IMG/VR virus record: IMGVR_UViG_3300035195_000561
Span: 1-25,015 of that record
DNA length: 25,015 bases
Strand: one strand, 5' to 3'
DNA from: a virus
In this document: positions 1 through 5,615 of the stretch, piece after piece
Position numbering within the stretch: position 1 is the first letter of the stretch
Layout: every line of letters begins with the position of its first letter
Program-made: the position numbers and the translations under genes
Notes under the pieces: generated by a model
The model's database searches: none
What the model saw: the letters and a program-made list of their open reading frames with translations, nothing else
Told to the model about the DNA's origin: nothing

Positions 1-152
1 ATGAGGTTTTAAAGAAAGCTTCTAAGATAGGTAAAGAAGGTGATGATAAACGTACTCAATCTATAATAGATAAGATGAGTGAAATGGATTTAGATAAACC
101 TGATTTAAAGGTTAAGAATCACAAAACGAATAGAGGCCAATGGCTAGAATAA
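1..152 (+). CDS. C-terminal fragment of an unidentified phage protein
   Basis: An open frame enters from the left edge (first whole codon at 3) and ends with TAA at 150-152, giving the last 49 residues of a protein whose start lies outside the window. The visible part is highly charged, rich in Lys and Asp/Glu, with no cysteine and no hydrophobic stretch, and ends in GQWLE. It is probably a soluble, helical tail. Nothing visible identifies the family. A weak AT-rich hairpin (159-172) followed by a run of T lies just after the stop, before the promoter of the next gene. Confidence 0.6.
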   Translation, partial: EVLKKASKIGKEGDDKRTQSIIDKMSEMDLDKPDLKVKNHKTNRGQWLE

Positions 153-158
153 ATTTTG

Positions 159-178
159 TAGAAATTTTTCTAATTTTT
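159..178 (+). terminator. Weak AT-rich hairpin plus T-run, possible terminator
   Basis: TAGAAA and TTTCTA at 159-172 can pair around a very short loop, and the stem is followed by ATTTTT. It lies between the end of one gene and a strong promoter, where a terminator would be expected. The stem is only 5-6 A/T-rich pairs, so the call is tentative. Confidence 0.3.
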
Positions 179-221
179 CACACTCTCTCCTACGGTTGGG
201 TAGATGTGGGTTGTTGATAAC

Positions 222-306
222 TTAACAATTTGTTAACATTGAAAGCTTGTTTAATCCAATTAATTGTCGTATCTTTACTATGTAGTAAAGAGGGAGAAAA
301 ACTCCC
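222..306 (+). promoter_or_regulatory. Promoter P1 with TTAACA boxes, operator-like palindrome and leader hairpin
   Basis: TTAACA boxes at 222-227 and 233-238 (11-bp period) lie 25 bp upstream of TTG at 247-249. Exactly 20 nt later comes TATCTTTA at 270-277, a Bacteroidota -7-type box. The start of transcription should be near 282. An 18-bp inverted repeat, CTTTACTATGTAGTAAAG (273-290), covers the -7 box and start point. GGGAG-A5-CTCCC (292-306) can form a hairpin in the leader. The 29-nt block 268-296 is repeated exactly at 8847-8875. It drives the gene at 340. Confidence 0.75.
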
Positions 307-339
307 AATAGTAATAGTAAAAATTTAAAATTAAAAATT

Positions 340-663
340 ATGATGAATATCGAAAAACCAAAATCAGTTAAACCTTGGAGTAATGAAATGTACGAATGGA
401 ATGATAAAGTTGCTGAACTAATGAAAGCTGAAATCAAAATCCAAATCGAAAAGAATAAAGATGATTGGGATAAACTAAACGAATTGGTAACACTATGTGG
501 TGGTATCAAATATGGAGAAGGTTATGAAATCGATGAGTTGTACGATGAGTGTTTGAAAGAGTTAGAGAATGTTCAAAACTATTGGTTGAACGAAGAGTGG
601 GATTGGAGTATTTCTAGAGGCATCGTTACTGATTGTATTAAGATTGAATTTGTTGGATACTAA
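340..663 (+). CDS. Small acidic protein of unknown function (107 aa)
   Basis: I do not recognise this protein. It is predicted soluble, rich in Glu, Lys, Asn and Trp (for example EEWDWS near the C-terminus), with a helical middle part (about residues 20-45) and no signal peptide or membrane segment. Two ATG codons are adjacent at 340 and 343; the first is used here. It is the first gene behind promoter P1, whose leader carries a hairpin, and the start is preceded by an A/T-rich stretch ending AAAAATT rather than a Shine-Dalgarno sequence. Strong promoter control suggests a protein wanted early and in quantity, but its role is unknown. Confidence 0.75.
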   Translation: MMNIEKPKSVKPWSNEMYEWNDKVAELMKAEIKIQIEKNKDDWDKLNELVTLCGGIKYGEGYEIDELYDECLKELENVQNYWLNEEWDWSISRGIVTDCIKIEFVGY

Positions 664-673
664 AAATATAGAT

Positions 674-1105
674 ATGAAAAACTTAATGACTAAAGAAGAA
701 GTTCAAAAGATTGTTGATGAGGTTTATCCTAAGATTGAGAAACACTACGGAACTTCTAAGTTCCATGAGTGTACTCCTTATACGGAACTACACCACAACA
801 TCTATCTACGAATCATCGGTGAGGATTTAGAAATGGGTGAAGATGATTATCCAGTCGAAGTAGAAGAGTATGGAGAATGTGACCCAGCTGCAGAATTCGA
901 TAGAGAGATGAATACTATTGTTGTTTATCATCCTAAGATGAAGAACCGACAAGATGTTATCGAAACGTTAGTTCACGAATACCAACATCACTTACAATCT
1001 CCAATATGGATGAAACGATATTACAATATGGGACACACTTACGATACTCACCCATATGAAGTACAGGCTACGGCTAAAGAAAAAGAATGGGTATTGTTTA
1101 ATTAA
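674..1105 (+). CDS. HExxH zinc-metallopeptidase-like phage protein
   Basis: A 143-aa protein whose second half holds VHEYQHHLQS, a classic HExxH zinc-binding motif (H-E-Y-Q-H), followed about 25-30 residues later by YEVQATAKE. That glutamate could supply the third zinc ligand, as in gluzincin-like peptidases. The length is small for a full peptidase, about that of SprT/M78-like minimal domains. The N-terminal half is acidic. I prefer the ATG at 674, 10 nt after the previous stop and preceded by A-rich DNA. An in-frame ATG at 644 would add ten residues and overlap the upstream gene. The substrate is unknown, and a non-catalytic zinc-binding role is possible. It sits in the P1 operon of small genes. 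Confidence 0.7.
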   Translation: MKNLMTKEEVQKIVDEVYPKIEKHYGTSKFHECTPYTELHHNIYLRIIGEDLEMGEDDYPVEVEEYGECDPAAEFDREMNTIVVYHPKMKNRQDVIETLVHEYQHHLQSPIWMKRYYNMGHTYDTHPYEVQATAKEKEWVLFN

Positions 1106-1117
1106 TAAATAAAAATT

Positions 1118-1309
1118 ATGTTTAAGAAAGTAAAAAGTAAACTACTAACCTATCTATTTACTGATTGGGTTAATAATGAAAAGGATGTTGAAACGTTAAT
1201 GTTAACGAAACAACTAATCGATATTCAAAAGAATAAGATTACAGGCCATATACCAATCATCGGATTCAGAACTCATTCCGATGTAACTAAAGATGGGAGT
1301 ATAGTTTGA
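1118..1309 (+). CDS. Small protein of unknown function (63 aa)
   Basis: A short basic/amphipathic protein beginning MFKKVKSKLL, with a helical first half and a Gly/Ile/His-rich tail. No family is recognised. It starts 12 nt after the metallopeptidase-like gene, behind the same AAAAATTATG context as the genes at 340 and 8920. Its stop codon (TGA at 1307-1309) overlaps the TTG start of the next gene, so the two are probably translationally coupled. The next product is an envelope lipoprotein, so this could be a partner or regulator, but that is a guess from position only. Confidence 0.6.
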   Translation: MFKKVKSKLLTYLFTDWVNNEKDVETLMLTKQLIDIQKNKITGHIPIIGFRTHSDVTKDGSIV

Positions 1310-1668
1310 GAAGATTGAAATTACTAATCGTATTATTGGTTGCATGTCAATCGATGTACGGACAGTTATACCATCATGGTGATTTTATATTAACTGAGAA
1401 AGATAAACAATATCACTTTACCGCTGGAGTAATCGTTACCACTATTGGATACGAATGGGCTCTACGAAAATACGGAAATAAGAAGAAAGCTTTCTTCATC
1501 GGATTGGGAGTAGGATTAACTGCAGGTATAGCAAAAGAATCGTTTGATAATTGGAGAGCAGGAAACTACTTTGATGAAAGAGATTTACTCGCTACTATGA
1601 TGGGAAGTTTAGCTGTAACCATTCCGTTATCAATATTTAGAAAACCAAAAGTAAAATATACACATTAA
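1306..1668 (+). CDS. YfiM-like envelope lipoprotein
   Basis: A 120-aa exported protein. The N-terminus has two Arg, a hydrophobic stretch LLIVLLVAC fitting a lipobox (L-V-A-C, Cys14), then QSMYGQ. Lipid attachment at Cys14 or signal-peptidase I cleavage after GQ are both possible. The mature part carries the YfiM pattern: DKQYHFTAG, a Gly-rich hydrophobic segment FFIGLGVGLTAG, AKESFDNW, then DLLATMMGS and a last hydrophobic segment. Escherichia coli YfiM, a small lipoprotein of unclear role, shows the same order (DKAQHF, GASKELWD, DLAWD). The start is TTG at 1306, overlapping the upstream stop. In a phage, a lysis, envelope-modifying or exclusion role is conceivable. Confidence 0.65.
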   Translation: MRRLKLLIVLLVACQSMYGQLYHHGDFILTEKDKQYHFTAGVIVTTIGYEWALRKYGNKKKAFFIGLGVGLTAGIAKESFDNWRAGNYFDERDLLATMMGSLAVTIPLSIFRKPKVKYTH

Positions 1669-1679
1669 ACGGAGATAAA

Positions 1680-2093
1680 ATGACAGAATCTAAAAAAATA
1701 GAGTTAGTTAAAACTCAACTGAAAGTTCACATCACTCACGATGCAAATCAATGGGATAATGTAGACCTTAAAGTATATACTGAATCTACTGCCGACGGGT
1801 ATGAGGTTTTTATAATAACATCGGATGATAATCCAATTATAACTGAAGATGTACACTACTACGATAGTGAACTTGCATCATCTGTATTGGATTCAATTGA
1901 TAACTTCGAACAATCAGAAGATAATGAAGGCATACCTATGTTGATTTATATGGAAGATGATTTGTATGAAGATTGTTATATGGATGATGAACTTATGAGT
2001 TGGTTAGAAGATAACGTATCTGATGTTATTGATAACGCTGAGAACTTAGAGTTAACTGAAGATGAAGTTATATACTTAAAAGAAACATATTAA
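1680..2093 (+). CDS. Very acidic protein of unknown function (137 aa)
   Basis: The protein is strongly acidic, with dense Asp/Glu in its second half (such as EDDLYEDCYMDDEL). It has no signal peptide or membrane segment and is probably a soluble alpha/beta fold. I do not recognise the family. Extreme acidity is common among phage proteins that mimic DNA or bind basic host proteins, but nothing here proves that. The start ATG at 1680 follows GGAG (1671-1674) at a normal Shine-Dalgarno distance, unusual for this part of the window. It is the last gene before promoter P2. Confidence 0.7.
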   Translation: MTESKKIELVKTQLKVHITHDANQWDNVDLKVYTESTADGYEVFIITSDDNPIITEDVHYYDSELASSVLDSIDNFEQSEDNEGIPMLIYMEDDLYEDCYMDDELMSWLEDNVSDVIDNAENLELTEDEVIYLKETY

Positions 2094-2125
2094 TTAGGAT
2101 ATATGGAATTAATTTTGTATATTAC
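2094..2125 (+). promoter_or_regulatory. Promoter P2 (TTAG-N20-TATATTAC)
   Basis: TTAG ends at 2097, then exactly 20 nt, then TATATTAC at 2118-2125, matching the spacing of the other nine promoters of this type in the window. No TTAACA boxes lie upstream. The expected start of transcription (about 4-6 nt after the -7 box) falls at or next to the ATG at 2130, so the first transcript may be leaderless or nearly so. Confidence 0.6.
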
Positions 2126-2129
2126 ATAG

Positions 2130-2294
2130 ATGAATAAGAGTTATGTACACAGTTTAGATAAACTTAAAGCTATGGATGATGAGCGTATTCATTCATTATA
2201 CCACAAAAAAGAGTGGTTAATAGGTGATGGTAATAGTATTGAGTACATATATAAAGTTTTGAAACGATGGAACAAAAAAGAAACGGAACTGTAG
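2130..2294 (+). CDS. Small protein of unknown function (54 aa), possibly from a leaderless mRNA
   Basis: The frame ATG 2130 to TAG 2292-2294 encodes 54 residues starting MNKSYVHSLDKL and ending KRWNKKETEL. It is charged and helical, with no membrane segment. Support comes from promoter P2, whose -7 box ends only five bases before the ATG, and from the fact that this frame fills the gap between the promoter and the next gene. It overlaps the start of the nucleotidyltransferase gene at 2267 by 28 nt, which would couple their translation. No family is recognised. Confidence 0.5.
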   Translation: MNKSYVHSLDKLKAMDDERIHSLYHKKEWLIGDGNSIEYIYKVLKRWNKKETEL

Positions 2295-2722
2295 GGTTCA
2301 CTGCTGGTAATTTTGATTTAATACATCCTGGTTACATACATACATTTAAAGAGGCTAAACGCCATTGTGATACATTTATCATATTTCTACAGATAGACCC
2401 CTCTGCTACTAGATATACTAAGTATAAACCTGTCATTCCTTTATATGATAGACATACCACTTTAATGGCATTGGAAGATGTTGATGAAGTATATACATAC
2501 CAAACCGAAGATGAACTATATAAACTAATAGAGTTCTTCAAACCAGATATCAGAATCTTAGGTGATGATTACATTGGTAAATCATTTACAGGTGATGACC
2601 TTCCACCAAAAGTTATATACACCACCAGGTCTCATGGATGGAGTACAACCAAATTAAAGAATTTAATAACATTACAAACAATTAAACAAAACCCAAACAT
2701 ATTAAATAATGAAGAAGATTAA
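2267..2722 (+). CDS. TagD-type cytidylyltransferase-like nucleotidyltransferase
   Basis: A 151-aa Rossmann-like nucleotidyltransferase. The N-terminus reads GFTAGNFDLIHPGYI, matching the (G)xFDxxHxGH signature of the glycerol-3-phosphate cytidylyltransferase/PPAT superfamily. The last His of HxGH is replaced by Tyr (HPGY). Later come IRILGDDYIG and TTRSHGWSTTKL, equivalent to the family's second motif (RTxGISTT). The length is normal for TagD-like enzymes (about 130-150 aa). Such enzymes activate a phosphate-bearing alcohol or cofactor with CTP or ATP; the substrate cannot be read from sequence. In a phage it could serve envelope or cofactor metabolism or virion decoration. It overlaps both neighbours in the P2 operon. 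Confidence 0.8.
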   Translation: MEQKRNGTVGFTAGNFDLIHPGYIHTFKEAKRHCDTFIIFLQIDPSATRYTKYKPVIPLYDRHTTLMALEDVDEVYTYQTEDELYKLIEFFKPDIRILGDDYIGKSFTGDDLPPKVIYTTRSHGWSTTKLKNLITLQTIKQNPNILNNEED

Positions 2723-2825
2723 AGCATTTGTATCTAAAGTAGATACAGTTGATGTAGTTCTAATGAGTGCACTAGGATTATATCTATCACTATTAGTGCA
2801 CGCCGTATTACAGATAACATTATGA
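2709..2825 (+). CDS. 38-aa single-pass membrane protein
   Basis: The frame ATG 2709 to TGA 2823-2825 encodes 38 residues: a short basic N-terminus (MKKIKAF) and one hydrophobic helix (about residues 16-38, VVLMSALGLYLSLLVHAVLQ). It overlaps the nucleotidyltransferase stop by 14 nt and the next ATG by an ATGA, the arrangement of translationally coupled genes, and it exactly fills the gap between them. The charge pattern suggests an inner-membrane micro-protein. The function is unknown; small holin-like or inhibitory proteins have this shape, but one helix alone does not identify it. Confidence 0.5.
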   Translation: MKKIKAFVSKVDTVDVVLMSALGLYLSLLVHAVLQITL

Positions 2826-3187
2826 AATTAGATTTTAGAACCAGAACATCATACACCATTACTCAAGTTGGTAAACCATGTACATTAAACTCCGAAGATT
2901 TCAAAAACGCAGTACCACCATATGAAGGTGATACCGAAGAAGATTTTTGGAACTATATAAATGATAACCTTTCCGATTGGGAGGCTGAAGAATACATCGG
3001 AGATAACGAAGATATTTTATCAGAAGAATTATTAGATACCTTAGAAACAACATTTGTAGATTACCCAACTGATGTAATGTTTGATTCACGAAATAAGAGT
3101 GATGAGATTACTATGGATGCTGGTGAACTTGATAAAGAGTACACAAAATGGAATGGGTTTAATATTAAATATTCAAACGACGTATAA
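2822..3187 (+). CDS. Acidic protein of unknown function (121 aa)
   Basis: A soluble acidic protein with no signal or membrane segment. The N-terminus is beta-like (KLDFRTRTSYTITQVG) and the middle is Asp/Glu/Trp-rich (EEDFWNYINDNLSDWEAEE). No family is recognised. It starts in an ATGA overlap with the 38-aa membrane gene, and its TAA overlaps the next ATG by one base (3187). It therefore belongs to the same translationally coupled run from P2 through 3735. Confidence 0.7.
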   Translation: MKLDFRTRTSYTITQVGKPCTLNSEDFKNAVPPYEGDTEEDFWNYINDNLSDWEAEEYIGDNEDILSEELLDTLETTFVDYPTDVMFDSRNKSDEITMDAGELDKEYTKWNGFNIKYSNDV

Positions 3188-3735
3188 TGGCGAATATAGT
3201 TAATACGCATTTTAAAATAGATAGTATGAACAAAGAAGCTTCTACTTTCTTAACAACACTATTGGGTGGTGAATCCTATAAAGAATGGCACGATACTATG
3301 TGGTTTTTTAATAAACTATATGGTGATAAGAAATACGATAGAACCGATTATGTAGATAAGATGGGAGCTAAATGGTGTTACATTACTGAGATTGAATTGG
3401 GTGATGATTACTGTATGATTAATTTAGAATCAGCATGGTATCCACCAATTGAGGCATTAGAAGAACTAACTAAGATACTACATCAATTTGATAATGATAT
3501 ACTAATGACATATCAATTTGAAGATGAGAACATTTGGGGAACACATGGTGGTGGAGCAGGAACTAAGGGTAAGTTTAAACGAAACGAATCTCACTTAGAT
3601 GAAGATAAATTTGGTGAAGAGCCAGACTGGGAAGATTCTGATAAGTATGAGGATTGGAATGAATCGGTTAGAGATGGGTTGGATAACTTACAGGCCGATT
3701 GTATAACAGATGCCATTGATGAATTAACTAATTAA
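3187..3735 (+). CDS. Api92/YubB-like phage protein (ferredoxin-like fold)
   Basis: A 182-aa protein beginning MANIVNTHFKI. It has GAKWCYITEIE and SAWYPPIEALEELTKIL in the first half, then a YQFEDENIWGTHGGG segment. This order (AN-x-V start, GxKW, then a WxPP segment before a helix) is typical of the Api92-like/YubB ferredoxin-like domain common in phages and plasmids, whose biochemical role is not established. The C-terminal third is very acidic (EEPDWEDSDKYEDWNE). It ends the P2 operon; tRNA-Arg follows 6 nt later and might be cotranscribed. The family call is from memory of the motif pattern and is moderately sure. Confidence 0.6.
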   Translation: MANIVNTHFKIDSMNKEASTFLTTLLGGESYKEWHDTMWFFNKLYGDKKYDRTDYVDKMGAKWCYITEIELGDDYCMINLESAWYPPIEALEELTKILHQFDNDILMTYQFEDENIWGTHGGGAGTKGKFKRNESHLDEDKFGEEPDWEDSDKYEDWNESVRDGLDNLQADCITDAIDELTN

Positions 3736-3741
3736 CCCAAC

Positions 3742-3815
3742 GGACGAGTAGCTCAGCTGGATAGAGCAATACCCTTCTAAGGTATCGGTCAAAGGTTCGA
3801 ATCCTTTCTCGTTCA
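3742..3815 (+). tRNA. tRNA-Arg (anticodon UCU)
   Basis: A full cloverleaf can be drawn: acceptor GGACGAG/CTCGTTC (one G-U pair), D stem GCTC/GAGC (3751-3754/3764-3767), anticodon stem ATACC/GGTAT with loop CTTCTAA (anticodon TCT at 3776-3778), variable CGGTC, T stem AAAGG/CCTTT with loop TTCGAAT, discriminator A at 3815. CCA is not encoded. It reads AGA, a codon used very often in the genes of this window, so it probably supplements the host tRNA pool. Confidence 0.93.
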
Positions 3816-3833
3816 CTATAGTTACTAACTATA

Positions 3834-3847
3834 TTTTAATACTTATT
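3834..3847 (+). promoter_or_regulatory. Candidate late promoter L1 (TTTTAATACTTATT)
   Basis: TTTTAATACTTATT occurs 22 nt upstream of the ATG at 3870. The same core recurs at 12138, 15248 and, in slightly altered form, at 21253. It shares AATACT with the extended T4 late promoter (TATAAATA then CTATT), and a gp55-like factor is encoded at 18549. No -33 box at the 20-nt distance is seen, so it is distinct from the P1-P10 class. Confidence 0.45.
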
Positions 3848-3869
3848 ATAAACAATAAAACATTTTATT

Positions 3870-4148
3870 ATGAATCACAAAATTGCAAGAAGGTTGTATC
3901 AGGCTATAGAAGCTAAGTACACCGCAGATATAATGGATGCGAGAGCTCGATTATCTATCTATTTCGAATCACCTGTAGCTATAGGTGAACACCCTCAACA
4001 TACAGAGGAAATCGATAACCTCGTTGACCAACTGGCCAACGCAACTGACAAGTTGGAATGTCTCTCTAATAATTTCGGAAACGAATACGGAGTGAATATC
4101 CCAACTACTGAAGTTGATGAGAAAGGAAAGGAGCTTCTCAAAGGATAA
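3870..4148 (+). CDS. Helical phage protein of unknown function (92 aa)
   Basis: A soluble protein that appears wholly helical, with a basic N-terminus (MNHKIARRLYQAIEAKY), a central ESPVAIGEHPQHTEEID stretch and a probable coiled helix LVDQLANATDKLECLSN. The IGEHPxHTE phrase reminds me of small unnamed proteins in marine T4-like phages, but I cannot attach a function. It lies alone between two tRNA genes and behind candidate late promoter L1; the start is the only ATG consistent with that spacing. It could be a small virion-assembly or DNA-associated protein. Confidence 0.7.
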   Translation: MNHKIARRLYQAIEAKYTADIMDARARLSIYFESPVAIGEHPQHTEEIDNLVDQLANATDKLECLSNNFGNEYGVNIPTTEVDEKGKELLKG

Positions 4149-4155
4149 TGGATTG

Positions 4156-4226
4156 CTCCGTTCGTCTAACGGTTAGGACATATGGTTTTCATCCATAAAA
4201 TAGGAGTTCGATTCTCCTACGGAGTA
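4156..4226 (+). tRNA. tRNA-Glu (anticodon UUC)
   Basis: Cloverleaf: acceptor GCTCCGT/ACGGAGT (G-U closing pair), D arm with the GGTTAGGAC segment, anticodon stem TATGG/CCATA with loop TTTTCAT (anticodon TTC at 4189-4191), short variable region, T stem AGGAG/CTCCT with loop TTCGATT, discriminator A at 4226, no encoded CCA. It reads GAA, the dominant Glu codon in these very Glu-rich genes. The TTAACA boxes of promoter P3 begin only 5 nt after its end. Confidence 0.92.
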
Positions 4227-4231
4227 CTAAC

Positions 4232-4286
4232 TTAACAATTAATTAACATTAAAGCTTGTGTACGTCAAATAATTTTCGTATATTTG
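4232..4286 (+). promoter_or_regulatory. Promoter P3 with TTAACA boxes
   Basis: TTAACA boxes at 4232 and 4243 (11-bp period) lie 24 bp upstream of TTG at 4256-4258. After exactly 20 nt comes TATATTTG at 4279-4286, a perfect Bacteroidota -7 consensus. The transcript should start near 4291, only a few bases before the ATG at 4295. The TTG of the -33 box is also an in-frame potential start codon, but it cannot be used because it is not transcribed. Confidence 0.8.
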
Positions 4287-4294
4287 TATATAAT

Positions 4295-4555
4295 ATGAAG
4301 TGGGACAAGATACATATAAGTGATAAAATCGTATATCTCAAAGATATAGTGATGAACTCTACCAACTATAAAGATGGTGATGAGTATATTATCAACGCTT
4401 TAATTACAGGTTCTAACAATACCTTTAGTGGTGAGATGGGATTTAATATTAAACCACATCATATGAAGTTTATGAGAGGATTGTGGGATGAACATATACA
4501 TACCCAAAAAGATAATACAGTAATTGAATTAATAAAGAAGAACAAAACACAATGA
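4295..4555 (+). CDS. Small protein of unknown function (86 aa)
   Basis: A soluble protein starting MKWDKIHISDKIVYLKDIV, with a His-rich segment IKPHHMKFMRGLWDEHIHTQ near the C-terminus. No family is recognised. The ATG at 4295 is chosen because promoter P3's -7 box ends at 4286; longer readings of the frame would begin inside the promoter. The mRNA leader would be about 4-6 nt, so initiation is nearly leaderless. It is followed by a 4-nt overlap (ATGA) with the first of two paralogous genes and is presumably coupled to them. Confidence 0.7.
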   Translation: MKWDKIHISDKIVYLKDIVMNSTNYKDGDEYIINALITGSNNTFSGEMGFNIKPHHMKFMRGLWDEHIHTQKDNTVIELIKKNKTQ

Positions 4556-4890
4556 GTGAATTAACAAAAATAGAAGAGATTCTAACGGAGGCAGGTACAG
4601 TTGGACTTAGAAGTAGAACTATAGAATCTGCTTACAACATACTAAATAGAAATCCTAATATAGATAGGGTGTCTGCATATACTATAGCATTTGAAACATT
4701 AATATCTAATACCGAATCAGGAGATGATAGAGATTTAGAATTTGAATCAGCTATAGCATCTCCTATATCTGATACTGAGGATTATCTTGAAGATGAAGAA
4801 TCCGATTCAGTATCTCAATCTAAATTTGATTTATTTGGAGAAATTGATGATATCGATATGGAATCAGAAACTTTACCAGAAGATGAGTAA
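4552..4890 (+). CDS. Paralogue A: EEIL/NP-DRV helical domain plus acidic tail (112 aa)
   Basis: The first ~50 residues (TKIEEILTEAGTVGLR, then NRNPNIDRVSAYTIAFETLI) match the gene directly downstream in the pattern IEEIL-x-EA, G-x-R, NP-x-(I/L)DRV-x-AY, FE-x-LI. The pair looks like a tandem duplication. The remaining ~60 residues are an acidic, serine-rich, probably disordered tail absent from the second copy. The domain is all-helical and not one I can name. The ATG overlaps the upstream stop (ATGA), and the stop overlaps the next start, so the three genes are coupled. Confidence 0.7.
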   Translation: MSELTKIEEILTEAGTVGLRSRTIESAYNILNRNPNIDRVSAYTIAFETLISNTESGDDRDLEFESAIASPISDTEDYLEDEESDSVSQSKFDLFGEIDDIDMESETLPEDE

Positions 4891-5059
4891 TGAGCAACAA
4901 ATAGAAGAGATACTATGGGAAGCTCACTCATACGGAATCAGAGAAAAGGTGATGAATGATGCAATCAAAATGATGGTAATGAATCCAAAGTTGGATAGGG
5001 TTAATGCGTATAACCAAAGTTTTGAAAGGTTAATAGAAAAGTATGATAGACAAAAGTAG
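4883..5059 (+). CDS. Paralogue B: EEIL/NP-DRV helical domain (58 aa)
   Basis: It begins at the ATG at 4883, which overlaps the end of paralogue A by 8 nt. A longer reading of this frame would lie almost wholly inside paralogue A and is not credible. The sequence QQIEEILWEAHSYGIR, NPKLDRVNAYNQSFERLIEKY aligns over its whole length with the N-terminal part of paralogue A but lacks the acidic tail. It is a compact helical domain of unknown function; two copies might form a heterodimer or act as full-length and tail-less versions. The next gene starts inside its last codons at 5043. Confidence 0.7.
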   Translation: MSNEQQIEEILWEAHSYGIREKVMNDAIKMMVMNPKLDRVNAYNQSFERLIEKYDRQK

Positions 5060-5615
5060 TACGTTGATTGTATGTGCTTTGGAAAAGGAAACTAATAATC
5101 AATTAGATGATTACAATGTTTTATATACAGGTGTAGGTAAGATTAACGCCGCTATGAAGTTAACAAAATACTTGGTAACATTTGGATGTCCTAAGTTAGT
5201 AGTCAACTACGGTACGGCCGGAAGTAGGAATATACCTATAGGTGATTTAGTAGAATGTAGAAGGTTTATGCAAACGGATATGGATGTAACAGCGTTAGGT
5301 TTAGATATAGGTGTAACTCCATTTGAAAACGATATACCTAAGATTCTCGGTGATGATAGTGATTACATCACATATATAAACAGAGAAGGATTACTCTGTG
5401 GTTCAGCTGATTCATTTACTACATACGTTAATAAAGATTTAACAAAAGTAGATGTATATGATATGGAAGCTTATTCCTTAGCTAAAGTGTGTAACCATTT
5501 TAATGTACCATTTGTTTCATTCAAATATATTACAGATAATGTAAATGGTGATTCACAAGGTGATTGGAATTCTAATTTCAAAAAAGGTATTCACAAATTT
5601 AAAAAAGTTTTATGA
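5043..5615 (+). CDS. MTA/SAH nucleosidase-like (PNP/UDP-phosphorylase superfamily)
   Basis: A 190-aa nucleosidase/phosphorylase-fold protein. Signatures in order: ALEKE near residues 12-16 (position of the acidic residue after strand 1 in MtnN-type enzymes), TGVGKINAA at 29-37, VVNYGTAGSRN at 53-63 (glycine loop), CGSADSF at 119-125, DMEAY at 140-144 (Met-Glu ribose-binding pair) and KYITDNVNGDS at 161-171, with Asp165 as the probable catalytic acid. These fit 5'-methylthioadenosine/S-adenosylhomocysteine nucleosidase, which cleaves adenine from MTA or SAH; the fold also covers other nucleosidases, so the substrate is uncertain. It is slightly short for the family (about 230 aa). It overlaps both neighbours and runs directly into the thioesterase gene. 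Confidence 0.75.
   Translation: MIDKSSTLIVCALEKETNNQLDDYNVLYTGVGKINAAMKLTKYLVTFGCPKLVVNYGTAGSRNIPIGDLVECRRFMQTDMDVTALGLDIGVTPFENDIPKILGDDSDYITYINREGLLCGSADSFTTYVNKDLTKVDVYDMEAYSLAKVCNHFNVPFVSFKYITDNVNGDSQGDWNSNFKKGIHKFKKVL

Noticed and set aside
4256-4294. Upstream in-frame TTG start for the gene at 4295
   Set aside because: The TTG is the -33 box of promoter P3 and the -7 box follows at 4279, so this stretch is not in the mRNA.
4787-4882. N-terminal extension of paralogue B
   Set aside because: It overlaps paralogue A almost completely in another frame, and similarity between the paralogues starts only after the ATG at 4883.
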